Of a stretch of 64,000 nucleotides of DNA, positions 46,965-57,990 are shown piece after piece. The notes below the pieces were generated by a model. The model had not been told where the DNA came from, did no database searches, and saw only the letters and a list, made by a program, of their open reading frames with translations. Every line of letters starts with the position of its first letter. The stretch's first letter is position 1. The translations under genes were made by a program, and so were the position numbers. This DNA comes from Coptis chinensis (taxonomy: Eukaryota; Streptophyta; Magnoliopsida; Ranunculales; Ranunculaceae): NCBI GenBank assembly GCA_015680905.1, contig CM027378.1:78583501-78647500 (forward strand), written 5' to 3'.

Positions 46965-47030
46965 AATCCCCATACCTCTTATATCATCACCCAAAGATTT
47001 TACCAACATTGTTAGTTGGCACCTAATGAT
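46965..47030 (+). repeat. Short dispersed repeat with hairpin (possible Helitron end)
   Basis: CCAACATTGTTAGTTGG can fold (CCAAC with GTTGG) and is followed by CACCTAAT. The hairpin plus CTAA-T recalls a Helitron 3' terminus (hairpin then CTRR, target A/T). A similar piece occurs at 30340-30375 without the CTRR. No matching 5' TC end was identified. Confidence 0.3.
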
Positions 47031-47309
47031 ATAGTCATAATCACTTGATCTAAATAATTTGTTCATCAAAAAATCTGAAACTCAACATGCATGTAAACTC
47101 TTTCTAGTTTAATTTTTCAAGAAATTGGTCCCAATGCTCATTTTCAAGCGAAAATAACTCTCACAACTAACTTTTTTTTTTAATCACTCTCAAGGACAAT
47201 TTTCGGGTGAAAATAACCCTGAAAGCCAAATTTCGAGTTAAAATAACTCATAAGGACAAATAGCTAGCCCGGATTTGAAATAAATATTTTCCGATTTTAC
47301 CATTTTTGT

Positions 47310-48190
47310 CGTTTTCCTATGAACAATGAGTATTTATACCTTATGTTGATATATGAACAATGATTGTTCATAGCAAAATCGGTGAACATACCTCATACAA
47401 TATATTAATGTATGAACAATGATTGTTCATAACTCATGTTGAGGTATAAACAATGATTGTTCATACTCCAATAGGTGTTCTTACTGATCGATCATACATT
47501 ACATTAATGTATGAATATTGATTGTTCATACCCTAAATAGGTATGAACAATAGGTGTTCTTACTAATCATATATTATGTTACGGTATGAACATTGATTGT
47601 TCATAGCTCATGTTGAGGTATGAACATTGATTGTTCATACTCTAAATAGGTATGAACAATGAATGATTGTTCATACTCTAATATGTGTTTTTACTGATTA
47701 TACATTATGTTGAGGTATGAACAATGAGTGTTCATAACTCATGTTAATGTATGAACAACCCAAATAGGTATGAACAATAATTGTTTATACGAACAATGAT
47801 TATTCATAGTTTATGTTGAGGTATGAACAATCATAGTTTATACTCCAAATAAATAGGTGTTCTTACTGATTATTCGTACATTATGTTGAGGTATGCACAT
47901 TGATTGTTCATAGCTCATATTGAGATACGAACATTGATTTTTCATACTCCAAATTGGTATGAACAATGATTGATTGTTCATACTCCAATAAGTGTTCTTA
48001 CTAATCATACATTATTGTTGATTGTTCATACCGGCCTGGGTATTAACAATGAGTGTTCATAACTCATGTTAAGGTATGAACAACCCAAATTAGTATGAGC
48101 AATGATTGGTCATACAAATAGTAGTAATTGTTCATAACTTATGTTGAGGTATGAACCTATTTTAGGTATGAACAATCATTGTTCATACTA
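47310..48190. repeat. Array of palindromic TATGAACA/TGTTCATA units
   Basis: Within about 880 bp the words TATGAACA and TGTTCATA each occur about a dozen times or more. Many form near-perfect palindromes of TATGAACAAT, one central base and ATTGTTCATA. A higher-order pattern is visible, because GTGTTCTTACT followed by AT-CATACATTATG recurs about five times (47467, 47550, 47685, 47852, 47991) at irregular spacing. No open frame and no known element ends. Confidence 0.9.
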
Positions 48191-48256
48191 TATACATCGA
48201 GTCGTTTCGGCTAGGCCGGACCATTTATTATTTCGCACTAGGGGTATATTTGACTT

Positions 48257-48963
48257 TGTTAGGAATATACAACTTAATTGTACTTACTCTTTACCAATTA
48301 CCAAACTATACAAACCTTTTGTCTTGTAAGTGTCTTGTACTTCTTAATTAAATCCGAGCCTAGTGTAGATACACTATGTCCTTAAGACAGATTTTCCCCC
48401 TCACGGTGCTTGAAGGTTGATGGGAAACTATCTCCCAAGATAGAACGGATTTCCTTCTATAGAAAGCTAGCACTTCAATTCTATAGACTCAGTGAACACA
48501 ACATAGTATTTGACTAAGAACAGAGGGAGAAGAGAAAGATCAGAACTCTGTGTGATCTCGTGTCTTTTTCTCTCCAAATTCATCCACTATTTATAGGTGA
48601 GTGGTGCCTTTTCGAAACAACACAGTGACTCTTGGGAAAAAGTAAGCAACTCTTTGAAAAGTCACATGTTTGAAAAAGGACACACCATTTCGGCATATAG
48701 CATTTTTTGAACCGGTGCCTATTTCGAAAAGGTTGCACCTTTTCGGCATGATGATGCCTTTGTTTCAAACCCGGTGCACATTTCGAAAGGTCGCACCTTT
48801 TCGCATAATGCAATCGTTTCAAACAAATGCATCATTTTGAAAAGGTTTTTCTCACATTACGTCTTTGTTTCAAGAAAAACCCATTTCATCTTAAGTGGGG
48901 TAACTTGGGAGACAAACTACTCATTCATATTTAAATGGATTTGAGCAAATCATTTTTCTAACA
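48257..48963 (-). repeat. Downstream LTR of the minus-strand copia derivative (707 bp)
   Basis: On the plus strand it begins TGTTAGGAATATAC and ends TTTCTAACA. The same family as the LTR at 24854-25550. Confidence 0.93.
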
Positions 48964-50935
48964 ATCCCCACATGAATGAAAATTTGGCTTCTTCTATCAT
49001 AAACATCGGATTTACGTTCTTTTTTACAAATGAAAAGATACCGCGATCGTGTCAAGTAGCATGGGAGGCCTTGAACTTGCCTTAGTGAAAGACGATCGGA
49101 TTTAATTGGACGATCGGTGAGACTTCAATTAATGTCCTTGAACCTGTCGGCCGTTTGTATAAACCTAGATAATCATCTTCACGCAGCATCGCCTCCTCGA
49201 ATCTTGTTGGTTCTCACGTTTGTGTTCATTTTGGCCTTGAACACTTCTTGGTTTCAGATAGTGCTTTTGAGACATTTGTCTTTAAAATTCTCATAGAAGC
49301 GGCCCCACTTCGCACTAACATAGGTGATTTCTATAAAGAGTATCATGCAATACTCCACTTGGATAACATAACTTTCCAAAATATAGTAAATCATTAAAAG
49401 CTTGACTTATCCTGGTTCTCGCGGCAGATATGCACTGTCTTATATAGGAATGGGTTAGAGTATAATATTACTCCCCAGTGCTAACTGAGTCACAAACATA
49501 ATTCAGTTGGCCCATTGAACCTAGATCTTGGGATCTCCAGTCAACTAGGTTGGTTTTTCCATTATGATGACTCTTGGTTGATTATCTCAAAAGCTTTAAG
49601 CCCATTCCCCTTGATAATCTTTCTACTTGCTCTCTTGTTAAACCTTTTGTAAGCGGATCCGCAATGTTATCTTTTGACCTTACATAGTCGATTGAGATAA
49701 CTCCATTTGAGAGCAATTGTCTAACGGTATTATGTCTACGACGTATATGTCGAGACTTCCCGTTATACATGCTACTCTGTGCTCTACCAATAGCAGATTA
49801 GGCATCACGGTGTATACACACCTTCCGGCAATGTGTTTAGCCCAGTTTGGAATATCTTCTAAGAAATTTCGAAGTCACTCAGCTTCGTCTACAGCCTCGT
49901 CCAACGCTATGAATTCTGATTCCATATATAGTGGACCTTGCTATGCACGTTTGCTATAAGGATTTCTTTGAAATTTATGCATCTCTCCTAGAGCAAAACA
50001 CCACATTTGATGTCTTTTGAGTAATGCTTCAACAAATTTCCAATTTTGAATTGAGTAATTCAAGAAGATACATAATCCCCCACATTTTTCCAATTTCTCA
50101 TGACAAAGTCAATAAATTGGAAAACCATTTAGATATATATTTTTCAAGTGAGGCTTCTTCTTAAAGAATGTCACATATCATTCATATAGTGTCGAAAACA
50201 CTTCTAAGACCTCAATTTTGCTTACAAGTATTCTTATAAAACAATATCTTAAGCAATCTTCTTTATTGACACTCTTTGGTGCAATAGTAAAACACATATA
50301 TCTTACAAATAATACAATATTTTTAGAACCCTTTTAGCACCCTCCATTCCTAACATCTGGAATGAAGCAAGGATTCTCGGAATCTTGGATCATAATTCCC
50401 TCCAAGTGTGGCATTACCACCACCTTGTTTGCTTTCAAGAAGTCCATTCCAAGAATGACTTGAAAATGGTCTAAGCGAGCTACCATCAGGTCCACCTTTC
50501 CTCGCCAGTTGTGCATCTTAATGTCAACTTCCAAAGCGAGTCCTTTCACTTGTTCGGCTTCTTGGTTCAAGCCTCTCATAGAGCTCATACATTCGCTGGA
50601 GTTTCAATCCAATAGCCTCGTATACATACTTTCGAGAGATTAACGTTATGAGTTGAACCGAGATCTACCATTGCTAGTATACACCAGTTATTGAGTTCCA
50701 CTTCTACATAACATAAAGGTCGTCATCGGGGACCAATATGTTCATACCATTCAACGAACTAGTAGGTCTAACAAATGAAATAGGAACAACATGAATAGGA
50801 GAACCTGGTGGTGTTGTCATTTCTATTCTAAAATAGAAACACACCTTCGTTATTTCCTTAAACCAAAAAAGAAAAGAAAACAGAAACAAATTCTGTTCGG
50901 TAAAGAAGAAGAAGAAAAAAGAATCTGTCTTAAGT

Positions 50936-51639
50936 TGTTAGGAATATACAACTTAATTGTACTTACTCTTTACTAATTACCAAACTATACAAACCTTTTG
51001 TCTTGTAAGTGTCTTGTACTTTTTAATTAAATCCGAGCCTAGTGTAGATACACTATGTCCTTAAGACAGATTTTCCCCCTCATGGTGCTTGAAGGTTGAT
51101 GGGAAACTATCTCCCAAGATAGAACGGATTTCCTTCTATAGAAAGATAGCACTTCAATTCTATAGACTCAAATGAACCTGACATAGTATTTGACTAAGAA
51201 CGGAGGAGAAGAGAAAGATCGAACTCGTGGTGATCCGGTGTCTTTTTCTCTCCAAATTCATCAACTATTTATAGGTGAGTGATGCCTTTTCAAACAACAC
51301 GGTGACTCTTGGAAAAAGTAAGCAACTCTTTGAAAAGTCACATGTTTCGAAAGGACACACCATTTCGCATATATAAAGATCAATTTGAACCGGTGTCTAT
51401 TTCGAAAGGTTGCACCTTTTTCGGCATGATGCCTTTGTTTCAAACCGGTGCACATTTCGAAAGGTCGCGACCTTTCGGCATAATGCAATCGCTTTCAAAC
51501 AAATGCATCATTTTGAAAATGTTTTTCTCACATTACGTACTGTTTCAAGAAAAAACCCATTTCATCTTAAGTGGGGTAACTTGGGAGACAAACTACTCAT
51601 TCATATTTAAATGGATTTGAACAAATCATTTTTCTAACA
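50936..51639 (-). repeat. Upstream LTR of the minus-strand copia derivative (704 bp)
   Basis: Pairs with 48257-48963 over its whole length, with scattered base changes and small gaps. Confidence 0.93.
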
Positions 51640-51644
51640 GACTT

Positions 51645-52958
51645 TTCATCTACCCGAGCCGTTTTTAATTTCGTGTCAATAATATATTTGACCTTTCATC
51701 TACTTGGTCCTTGTGAGTGATTAAAAAAAACAGAATGGTTATAGGAGTTACTTTTCCCCCGATCTGTCCTAGAGAGTAATTCCATGTTAATTTTTTCATA
51801 GTCGAGCCGAGTCAATTTGGATCGACGTTGCGAAATAATTTTTAAATTTGATGCAGTTGTTCAACAGCTTGTCATTTTACACCCTAGCTTCGATCTCTCC
51901 TCTTTGGACTGTATACTTCTATTTTGAAGTTCGCTTCAGTCCATAATTTTTAGCATACAGTAGTTTAGGCGACATATAGTTCAAATAACTACCCTATATT
52001 GGGGAAAATTCTAAAGTTAACCTCTTAAACTCGATCTTGACATTTAATATATTGCGTACACATTGCGAAAGGGCCGTGACAACATTGGGAGCTGATAAAC
52101 TAAGAGATATTGTAGGATATTGAAATATTACGTGATATATATATATATATACTCATCAGACAAATATCTAGTACTTCCGATTTCACTGTGAGAAGCCGGG
52201 CCGGTCAAGGCAAAGTGAGGCCTTGGGCGAAAACAAAAGGTGTGGCCTTAAATAGAGAAAAATATTATATTTTATTATATAAAAATTTGAATTACCAAAT
52301 AACTAGCTCCAAATTTCTAATGGTTATATATAGATGAAAATAAAATACAAAATCTACCATGTAAGATTAGATAAAAAACTATTTTATTTGTTTGAAAATG
52401 ATCATGACTCAAAATATGGAGAGTGAAAATGAATGATAGTACAAAGAGACGAAGGGTTATAGAAAGAGAGGAGAGAAGTGAAGAAGAGCTATGGGAAATA
52501 TGGAGATTGGTGAAGAATTGAACGTGAACTCTTTGGTTTGTTCTTCTTTCTTTTCATTTTTTTTGGAGAAAGAATTTTGATTAACTAAGGACACACTCAC
52601 AACATACTAAGTCAATGATTTACTTTTGATCATTGGATTATTGATAAATTTCGAGATTAGCATTTGATAGAAGACTACTAGATTGTGTACCCATAGGTAA
52701 TTAATTATCTCCGAAATCTAGTGCGTGGAGTGAAAAATGATTTAGTTAGTTTCCATAAATGACAGTTATATCTTTAATTTGTTATTATTTGATTTAACAC
52801 TTTGAAAAGAGAAATTAGTGGACAAACTAAGGCTAACTCGCCTTATGGACGAGTCGACACTGGTGAGAAGTTGTATATGATGAAATTGTTCTATAGCGTC
52901 ATCTTCATTAACCTTCTGGTCGTTATCAGAGATCACATATTTGTCTATTTGTCATAGC
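51645..52958. other. Intergenic DNA with a hAT-like GC-rich patch
   Basis: No gene is seen. A patch at 52190-52260 (GGGCCGGTCAAGG, GAGGCCTTGGGCG) resembles the end of a hAT-type repeat, but no partner end was found. A short (TA)n lies at 52137-52150. Confidence 0.4.
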
Positions 52959-53354
52959 TAGGGCTGTCAATTGATCGGTTTGGGTCTGATTCTGGAAAAT
53001 CCGAACTCGAATCGATAAGAAAAATGGGAACCCGAAACCGAACCAAACCAATAAGAAAATTGAGAACCCGAAACCGAATCGAATAAAAAACTATAAAATC
53101 AATTAAATCCTAAATTAAATCAATTAATTTTAGCCACACAATTGATAAACATATTCAAAATTAATCATAAATATTACTAAAATGTCATCTTATCGGTTCG
53201 GTGGAGGACAAACTCGAAACCAAACCAATATCTTATCAGTTCGGTTCAGTTTCAGGTTGGTAGAGGGCAAACCAAATTTACCGAAACCCAAATCATTTTG
53301 TATAGGTTTGGTTCGGATCGGTTATCGGGTTATCGAAATCTATTAACGACCCTA
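52959..53354. mobile_element. hAT-type MITE (396 bp)
   Basis: The ends TAGGGCTGTCAA and TTAACGACCCTA form an imperfect 12-bp inverted repeat. Flanks GTCATAGC (52951-52958) and GTCATGCC (53355-53362) agree at six of eight bases. The subterminal DNA has repeated GGTTCGG/CCGAACC words. No coding sequence. Confidence 0.75.
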
Positions 53355-53464
53355 GTCATGCCAAATACCATACAAAATTGCCATTGAAAAAATAAGATCA
53401 ACTAGTTGATTCAATGTGTAGTTGACTTAATATTTCGCATTAAGTTCACTTCGTGATTAATAAA

Positions 53465-53974
53465 CAGGGACAGCTTAACCCCATAGCAAAATAGGCAACT
53501 GCTTAGGGCACCGCAGCCCAAGAGGCCCAATATAACTAGTATACTGCATAGCAGTAGGGGCGTGAGCGGAAAATCGGAGAACTGGAGACGAAGAGTTAGA
53601 GATGGAGAATTGGTGATGGAGAGGGAGAGGGAGAGTGGAGAGGGAGAGGGAGGAGGGGCGTAGAGAGTGGAGAGGGAGAGAGGGAGATAAAGAGAAGAAA
53701 AATGAAGATAGACAGACAGACAACAGAAACCAACCAAATCACATTTTGGCCACATACCCCCCTCTCGGTCCAGAATGTTCGGCCACTATTGTTTTTCAAG
53801 CCCTTATGTAAAGGTTAGATAACATATATTGGAAACTAGGAAATAACGTTGGATAACCATTTGTTTCCCTCGCTTTCTCCAACATTTCTCTCGCATTCTC
53901 CAACTAAAAAAATTCCTGACATCTATTGGCATTTGAACTTTGCCTAGGGCCCTCATTTTCTTGAGCCGCCACTG
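53465..53974. mobile_element. hAT-type MITE (510 bp)
   Basis: The ends CAGGGACAGCTTAA and TTGAGCCGCCACTG are inverted copies with four differences. The flanks TTAATAAA (53457-53464) and TTAACAAA (53975-53982) match at seven of eight bases. The interior includes a purine-rich GAGAGGGAG stretch at 53606-53700, which gives misleading proline/serine-rich open frames on the minus strand. No transposase. Confidence 0.8.
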
Positions 53975-53982
53975 TTAACAAA

Positions 53983-55855
53983 CCAATCCGCGGTATGCAA
54001 GTTGTCTAGTTTAATTTTGGTACGTACTATATAACTAGGATAGAATGATAGAGAACCCTACGAAGCACCACTTTTACCCACTAATAGTCATATAATATAT
54101 CAAGGGATCCCATATATCAATTCTATTGTGGGATCTATGACATAATCATATGAGAATGATTCTTCTTACTCGGCCCGTTAATGCATTCTTGTTAAGAAAT
54201 TAAGAATATTATACCAGATGCGTTAATTGGCGGAATAAATTGGCTTGGGCCCTGGGAGACTGGACATCAGGAGTCTGCAGAGGTATACTTTATTTCTAGC
54301 TAGTCAAGTCTCTTATTCACACTGTTAAAAGCCTTCTATTAAGCATTCACACTTACTAATTTTGGATTCACAGCTAAAGCAGAGTCTGATTCATCATTTC
54401 TACCTTTTGTTTAACACGCCTAAACTATGGTGGTGTTGATCTTGAATTCTTGCAATCGTGAGTTTGAATAAAATATATTAGCTATCATATTGGCACACAA
54501 ATTATACACGTACAAAAAGAAAATCCCACTAAAGAGTTGAGTAGTTTAGCAATGTATTATTGACTATGGGTCTTAATTTCCGGAATAATTTCAAATCACC
54601 AAAAATAACCATATCATCATGACAGAACTTCTTGAGCTCTATAACTCTCCATTTTATTATGATTATTATTATTATTATTTTAGGTTTATGATACTATATT
54701 TGGTTTGTATGAAAAATATTTATTCTAATTCTAGAAGAAGAAAAACTTTGCAATTCCTCAGTTGAGGGTTGAACCCACAAGTCAAAACTAGAAAGGAAAT
54801 AGTAGCAGCCGAGCAGATATTGATGTGGAAACACTTATTCCTCAGTTTTCCAAATAAGCATGCATTCAGAATATTCTGAATATTGGTGTCATGGAGACAC
54901 GGAGTCATGGACTCGATATATGTATTCCAAGAAATGTGTCCTAACTCCCAAGTCTCAACTACAATCTACATATATGACATGGAGTTGGTTTGCAAAATTG
55001 CAAGTTGAAATCCTCTTCTTTCTGTACTTTCAATGTGGTCTAAAACTAATGTTTAACACTGTATCGTATTTGAAAATCATCAGATCAAAATAGATTAACA
55101 AATAACAACTGTAACGCCGATAAAAGGAGTGAGATTCCTCATCTCTCTGTCTCGGTCCTTTAATCTATAATCTATAAACTATAAACGGGCAATAACCGCG
55201 GGATAGCTAAGTTCTTTTATGATTGCAACTTATAAGCTCGTCTCTGATCGGAATGTGGGGATAATGTTACTCTCTCATTTTTTTTTGGATAATATGTTAC
55301 TATCTCAATGGATTATTTGTTACACTTTGTTACAAATTAGTGGTTACAAGTCCACAACATCCTATCTGTAACTCTGTACCCGTCCATATTTGATTGGTTT
55401 AAACTTTACTGAGTACCTTGCATCATCTAGTTCTAACTTCTAACCATCTAAGTGAGGTTTCACTTCATGGCTTTGGGTTGAACTAGCTTCCATTTTATTC
55501 ATATTTCAAAAGTATCAACTTTGTTTGCTAAAGAAACATTGATTTTTATTTAAAAGAGATATATCGAGCCTGTTTGTTTTTCCTTAACGTAATGAGCATC
55601 ATTCGATTCCCAACTGAGCATATAATTATTCATGTCCTGAATAAGACATCCTCAAACATGATATCATCGATGCCACCGTGGAGAACTCTTTCCAACTGGC
55701 ATTTTGGCTATTTAACTATGCGGAGAAGTTGTGCAGAATAAGGCTATAATTTTTCTCATTTTTTATTTCTAAACTTTTAGTTGTCTGATTGTGCAAAGCA
55801 TCACTCATCAACAGTCTCTTCTTGACTGAGGAGACGAGCCAAGCTTGAATATAAA
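53983..55855. other. Intergenic DNA, nothing recognised
   Basis: AT-rich DNA with an (ATT)n microsatellite near 54660-54682. No gene, RNA or bounded repeat was identified. Confidence 0.45.
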
Positions 55856-56286
55856 GGTGTGTTTGTTAAATTTTAACTCATGGAAAGGAAAGGAAATAAA
55901 ATGGGTAGTCCACTATGGAATGGAATGGAAAGGAAATAATTTTAAATGGTATGTATTTAGTAAATTGGGGAAATGAAAGTAAAAACTGGAAAAATGAATA
56001 ATCATATTTGTTTGCAAAAGCTATGGAAATGAATAATTGTATTGTTGGATCATGGGTGTATTAGTAGTAAGTCCCTATCTATCTATTTCCTTTCCTTTCC
56101 TTTCCACAAAATTTGCAAGGGTTAGCTAAGGACACAAAACGTTTTCCATTTCTATAATTTTGTTTCAATATGGAAAAGCCAATTTCCTTTCCATGGATAA
56201 ACAAACGCCTTAAAAACTATGGAAAAAGTGAACCACTCTTATTTTCCTTTCATTTCCATAATATTTCCATCATAACAAACACACCC
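55856..56286. mobile_element. MITE with GGTGTGTTTGTTA ends (431 bp)
   Basis: Left end GGTGTGTTTGTTA and right end TAACAAACACACCC form the inverted repeat. TAAA-like sequence borders both sides, compatible with a TAA-type target duplication of Tourist/Harbinger MITEs, though the exact duplication is ambiguous. The inner DNA repeats GGAAAGGAAA on the left and its complement on the right. Confidence 0.72.
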
Positions 56287-56342
56287 TAAATATCGTATAT
56301 GAAGCGATGACACTTACAATAAAATGAGACTACCTAGAAGGA

Positions 56343-56640
56343 CCCCCCCCGGGGGGGGGGAGAATTTAAAAAACCCAATAAATTACACTATAATGTTTCG
56401 CCACTCCAAATTTTTTGAGGATAGTGTACCTTGCCCCCCAACCCAAATTCCTGGCAAGTAATATATTTCTCAGATAACCAACAAAGGGGGGGGCGGAGAG
56501 AATTTCAAAAACCCAATAAATTACACTATAATGTTTCGCCACTCCAAATTTTTTGAGGATAGTGTACCTTGCCCCCCAGCCCAAATTCCTGGCAAGTAAT
56601 ATATTTCTCAGATAACCAACAAGAGGGGTTGGGGTGGGGG
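56343..56640. repeat. C8G10 tract followed by a 138-bp direct duplication
   Basis: A perfect run of eight C and ten G (56343-56360) precedes two copies of a 138-bp unit (from 56361 and 56499). The copies are nearly identical and share TAATGTTTCGCCACTCC. The unit is separated by another G-rich run (56486-56496), and a third G-rich run follows the second copy. The duplication creates a repetitive open frame on the minus strand. Confidence 0.9.
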
Positions 56641-56737
56641 TTGGAATCAATTTTAGAAGGGGAGGAACTAATTAATCTTGTCTAAAGGAGTCCACGTGAA
56701 TTGGAATATACTAAAGCAGAAAGTAAAATGAATCTGA

Positions 56738-57257
56738 GAATGCCTGTGAGCAATTTTTTGCTTCCATTGTTAGTTCCTCCAAGCGCTCCAAGGGAATTAT
56801 CAGCCACACACATAGTTACACCTCGCACAAAATCCTAAAAATTTCTAATTTTACTAGTTTGTCCCTCAGTCATAACTAGAAAGGAAATAAAAATAAAACC
56901 GAAACAAAACAAAAAATAGGAATCAAAATATGAAAAACACGATGGATGCATTAAGAACAAACTAACAAGAATATGATATTATTGTTATTAACACGTTTTT
57001 GCGGGAAGAAGATGAAAAAGAAATACACATGCTTGTTGGTTTATTCCACTTTACATTTTTTTTATTTCTTCTTTTTATTTCTTTATGAGGGACAAACTAG
57101 TAAAATTGGAAATTTTGAGAATTTTGTGACGGTTGTAACTTCCCTTATTTTGTGGAAAAGATGAGACGTGTATGACTCAAAATTCCCTTGGAGCGCTTGG
57201 AGGAACCAACGCTGGGAGCAAAAAATCACTCTAAAGGGTTGTGGCCTGTAGGCATCC
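56738..57257. mobile_element. Fold-back MITE (about 520 bp)
   Basis: Inverted arms of about 150-170 bp: shared blocks include GAATGCCT/AGGCATCC, GGTTCCTCCAAGCGCTCC, AAGGGAATT and TTTTACTAGTTTGTCCCTCA. There is no coding sequence. The target duplication is not clear. Confidence 0.8.
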
Positions 57258-57889
57258 TTACTCCTTAGAGCAGTTTGATTTACTTGGCAGGATACCCATG
57301 GACTTATTTAATTTAAAGTCAGCACCCCATTGGGTATTGTCGTATTGACCATATTCCATTGTAACAATTTTCCTTACAGACTTACAGCACTAATCGTGTT
57401 CTAGACTTCTAGGGTGTCACAAAATTGTGCGGGCGTTTGGAAAAGAAGCACATACGAACAAATAAATGCACAATACCAGAATCAGCGTATGAATATTCAG
57501 TGAGATAGACAAGGATAGTGAAAGATTGGCGCGTTAATGTACAGTACTTTCGATAATGGAGTGGCAATGGTAGTGGACTTCACATGTGGAATGACTTTCC
57601 TTTCACTTGATCATCTGCAATGGAATTATTACTCTTGATATGAACTTTTCAATCAGCATTATCAACATGTCGAACACCCAAAATTGGACCCTGTCACCTG
57701 GTGATCAAGTCATGTTTGCTATAATTTTTGGGCAAGAAGCAGATGTTGGACTAATTATCCTAGAGATACGAACTACAGGTCCCACCACTTCAAGACTAAT
57801 GACTTGATCAAGTCAATTCATAGTCTATGTTTGGGCCTTAGGAATGAGAAAAGAGCAAGAAACTACGCAACTAGCATTCATCGTTTGTC
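57258..57889 (+). promoter_or_regulatory. Upstream region of the 9-lipoxygenase gene
   Basis: No gene is seen. The region lies between a fold-back MITE and the TATA box, so the MITE sits some 630 bp upstream of the core promoter. Confidence 0.4.
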
Positions 57890-57897
57890 TATAAATA
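57890..57897 (+). promoter_or_regulatory. TATA box of the 9-lipoxygenase gene
   Basis: TATAAATA lies 94 bases upstream of the chosen ATG, predicting a leader of roughly 60-70 bases. This also argues against the in-frame ATG at 57898, which would precede the expected transcription start. Confidence 0.65.
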
Positions 57898-57990
57898 TTG
57901 ATCATATTGCCATTGCAGCTTCCAATCATTCGAAAACTCAATACCTCTCTACTTCCCCTCTTAGCATTCTACCAATTACATAAACTAACA

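Larger units (their letters stand above)
48257..51639 (-). mobile_element. Short copia derivative on the minus strand
   Basis: A fossil. LTRs at 50936-51639 (upstream on the minus strand) and 48257-48963 bound a 1.97-kb interior. GACTT flanks both sides (48252-48256 and 51640-51644), a perfect 5-bp target duplication. The interior keeps only a gag-like start near 50.8 kb, a retropepsin-like segment near 50.3-50.6 kb and the C-terminal part of a copia RNase H near 49.6-49.95 kb. The enzyme core is absent, so it could move only with outside help. It is broken in the little coding sequence left. LTR divergence of several percent suggests an age of a few million years. Confidence 0.88.

Noticed and set aside
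47310-48190. CRISPR-like array
   Set aside because: The units are palindromic and irregularly spaced with diverged spacers in a plant nuclear context; it is a eukaryotic repeat.
51260-51620. Short genes in the LTR of the minus-strand copia derivative
   Set aside because: The same open frames recur in the other LTR because the sequence is repeated; no independent gene evidence.
53411-53799. Serine/proline-rich open frames on the minus strand
   Set aside because: They derive from the purine-rich GAGAGGGAG stretch of a hAT-type MITE and overlap its terminal repeat.
56366-56650. Repetitive 94-residue open frame on the minus strand
   Set aside because: It is created by the 138-bp tandem duplication; no start context or family match.
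57898-57990. In-frame upstream ATG of the lipoxygenase
   Set aside because: It abuts the TATA box and would lie before the expected transcription start; the ATG at 57991 fits the family length better.
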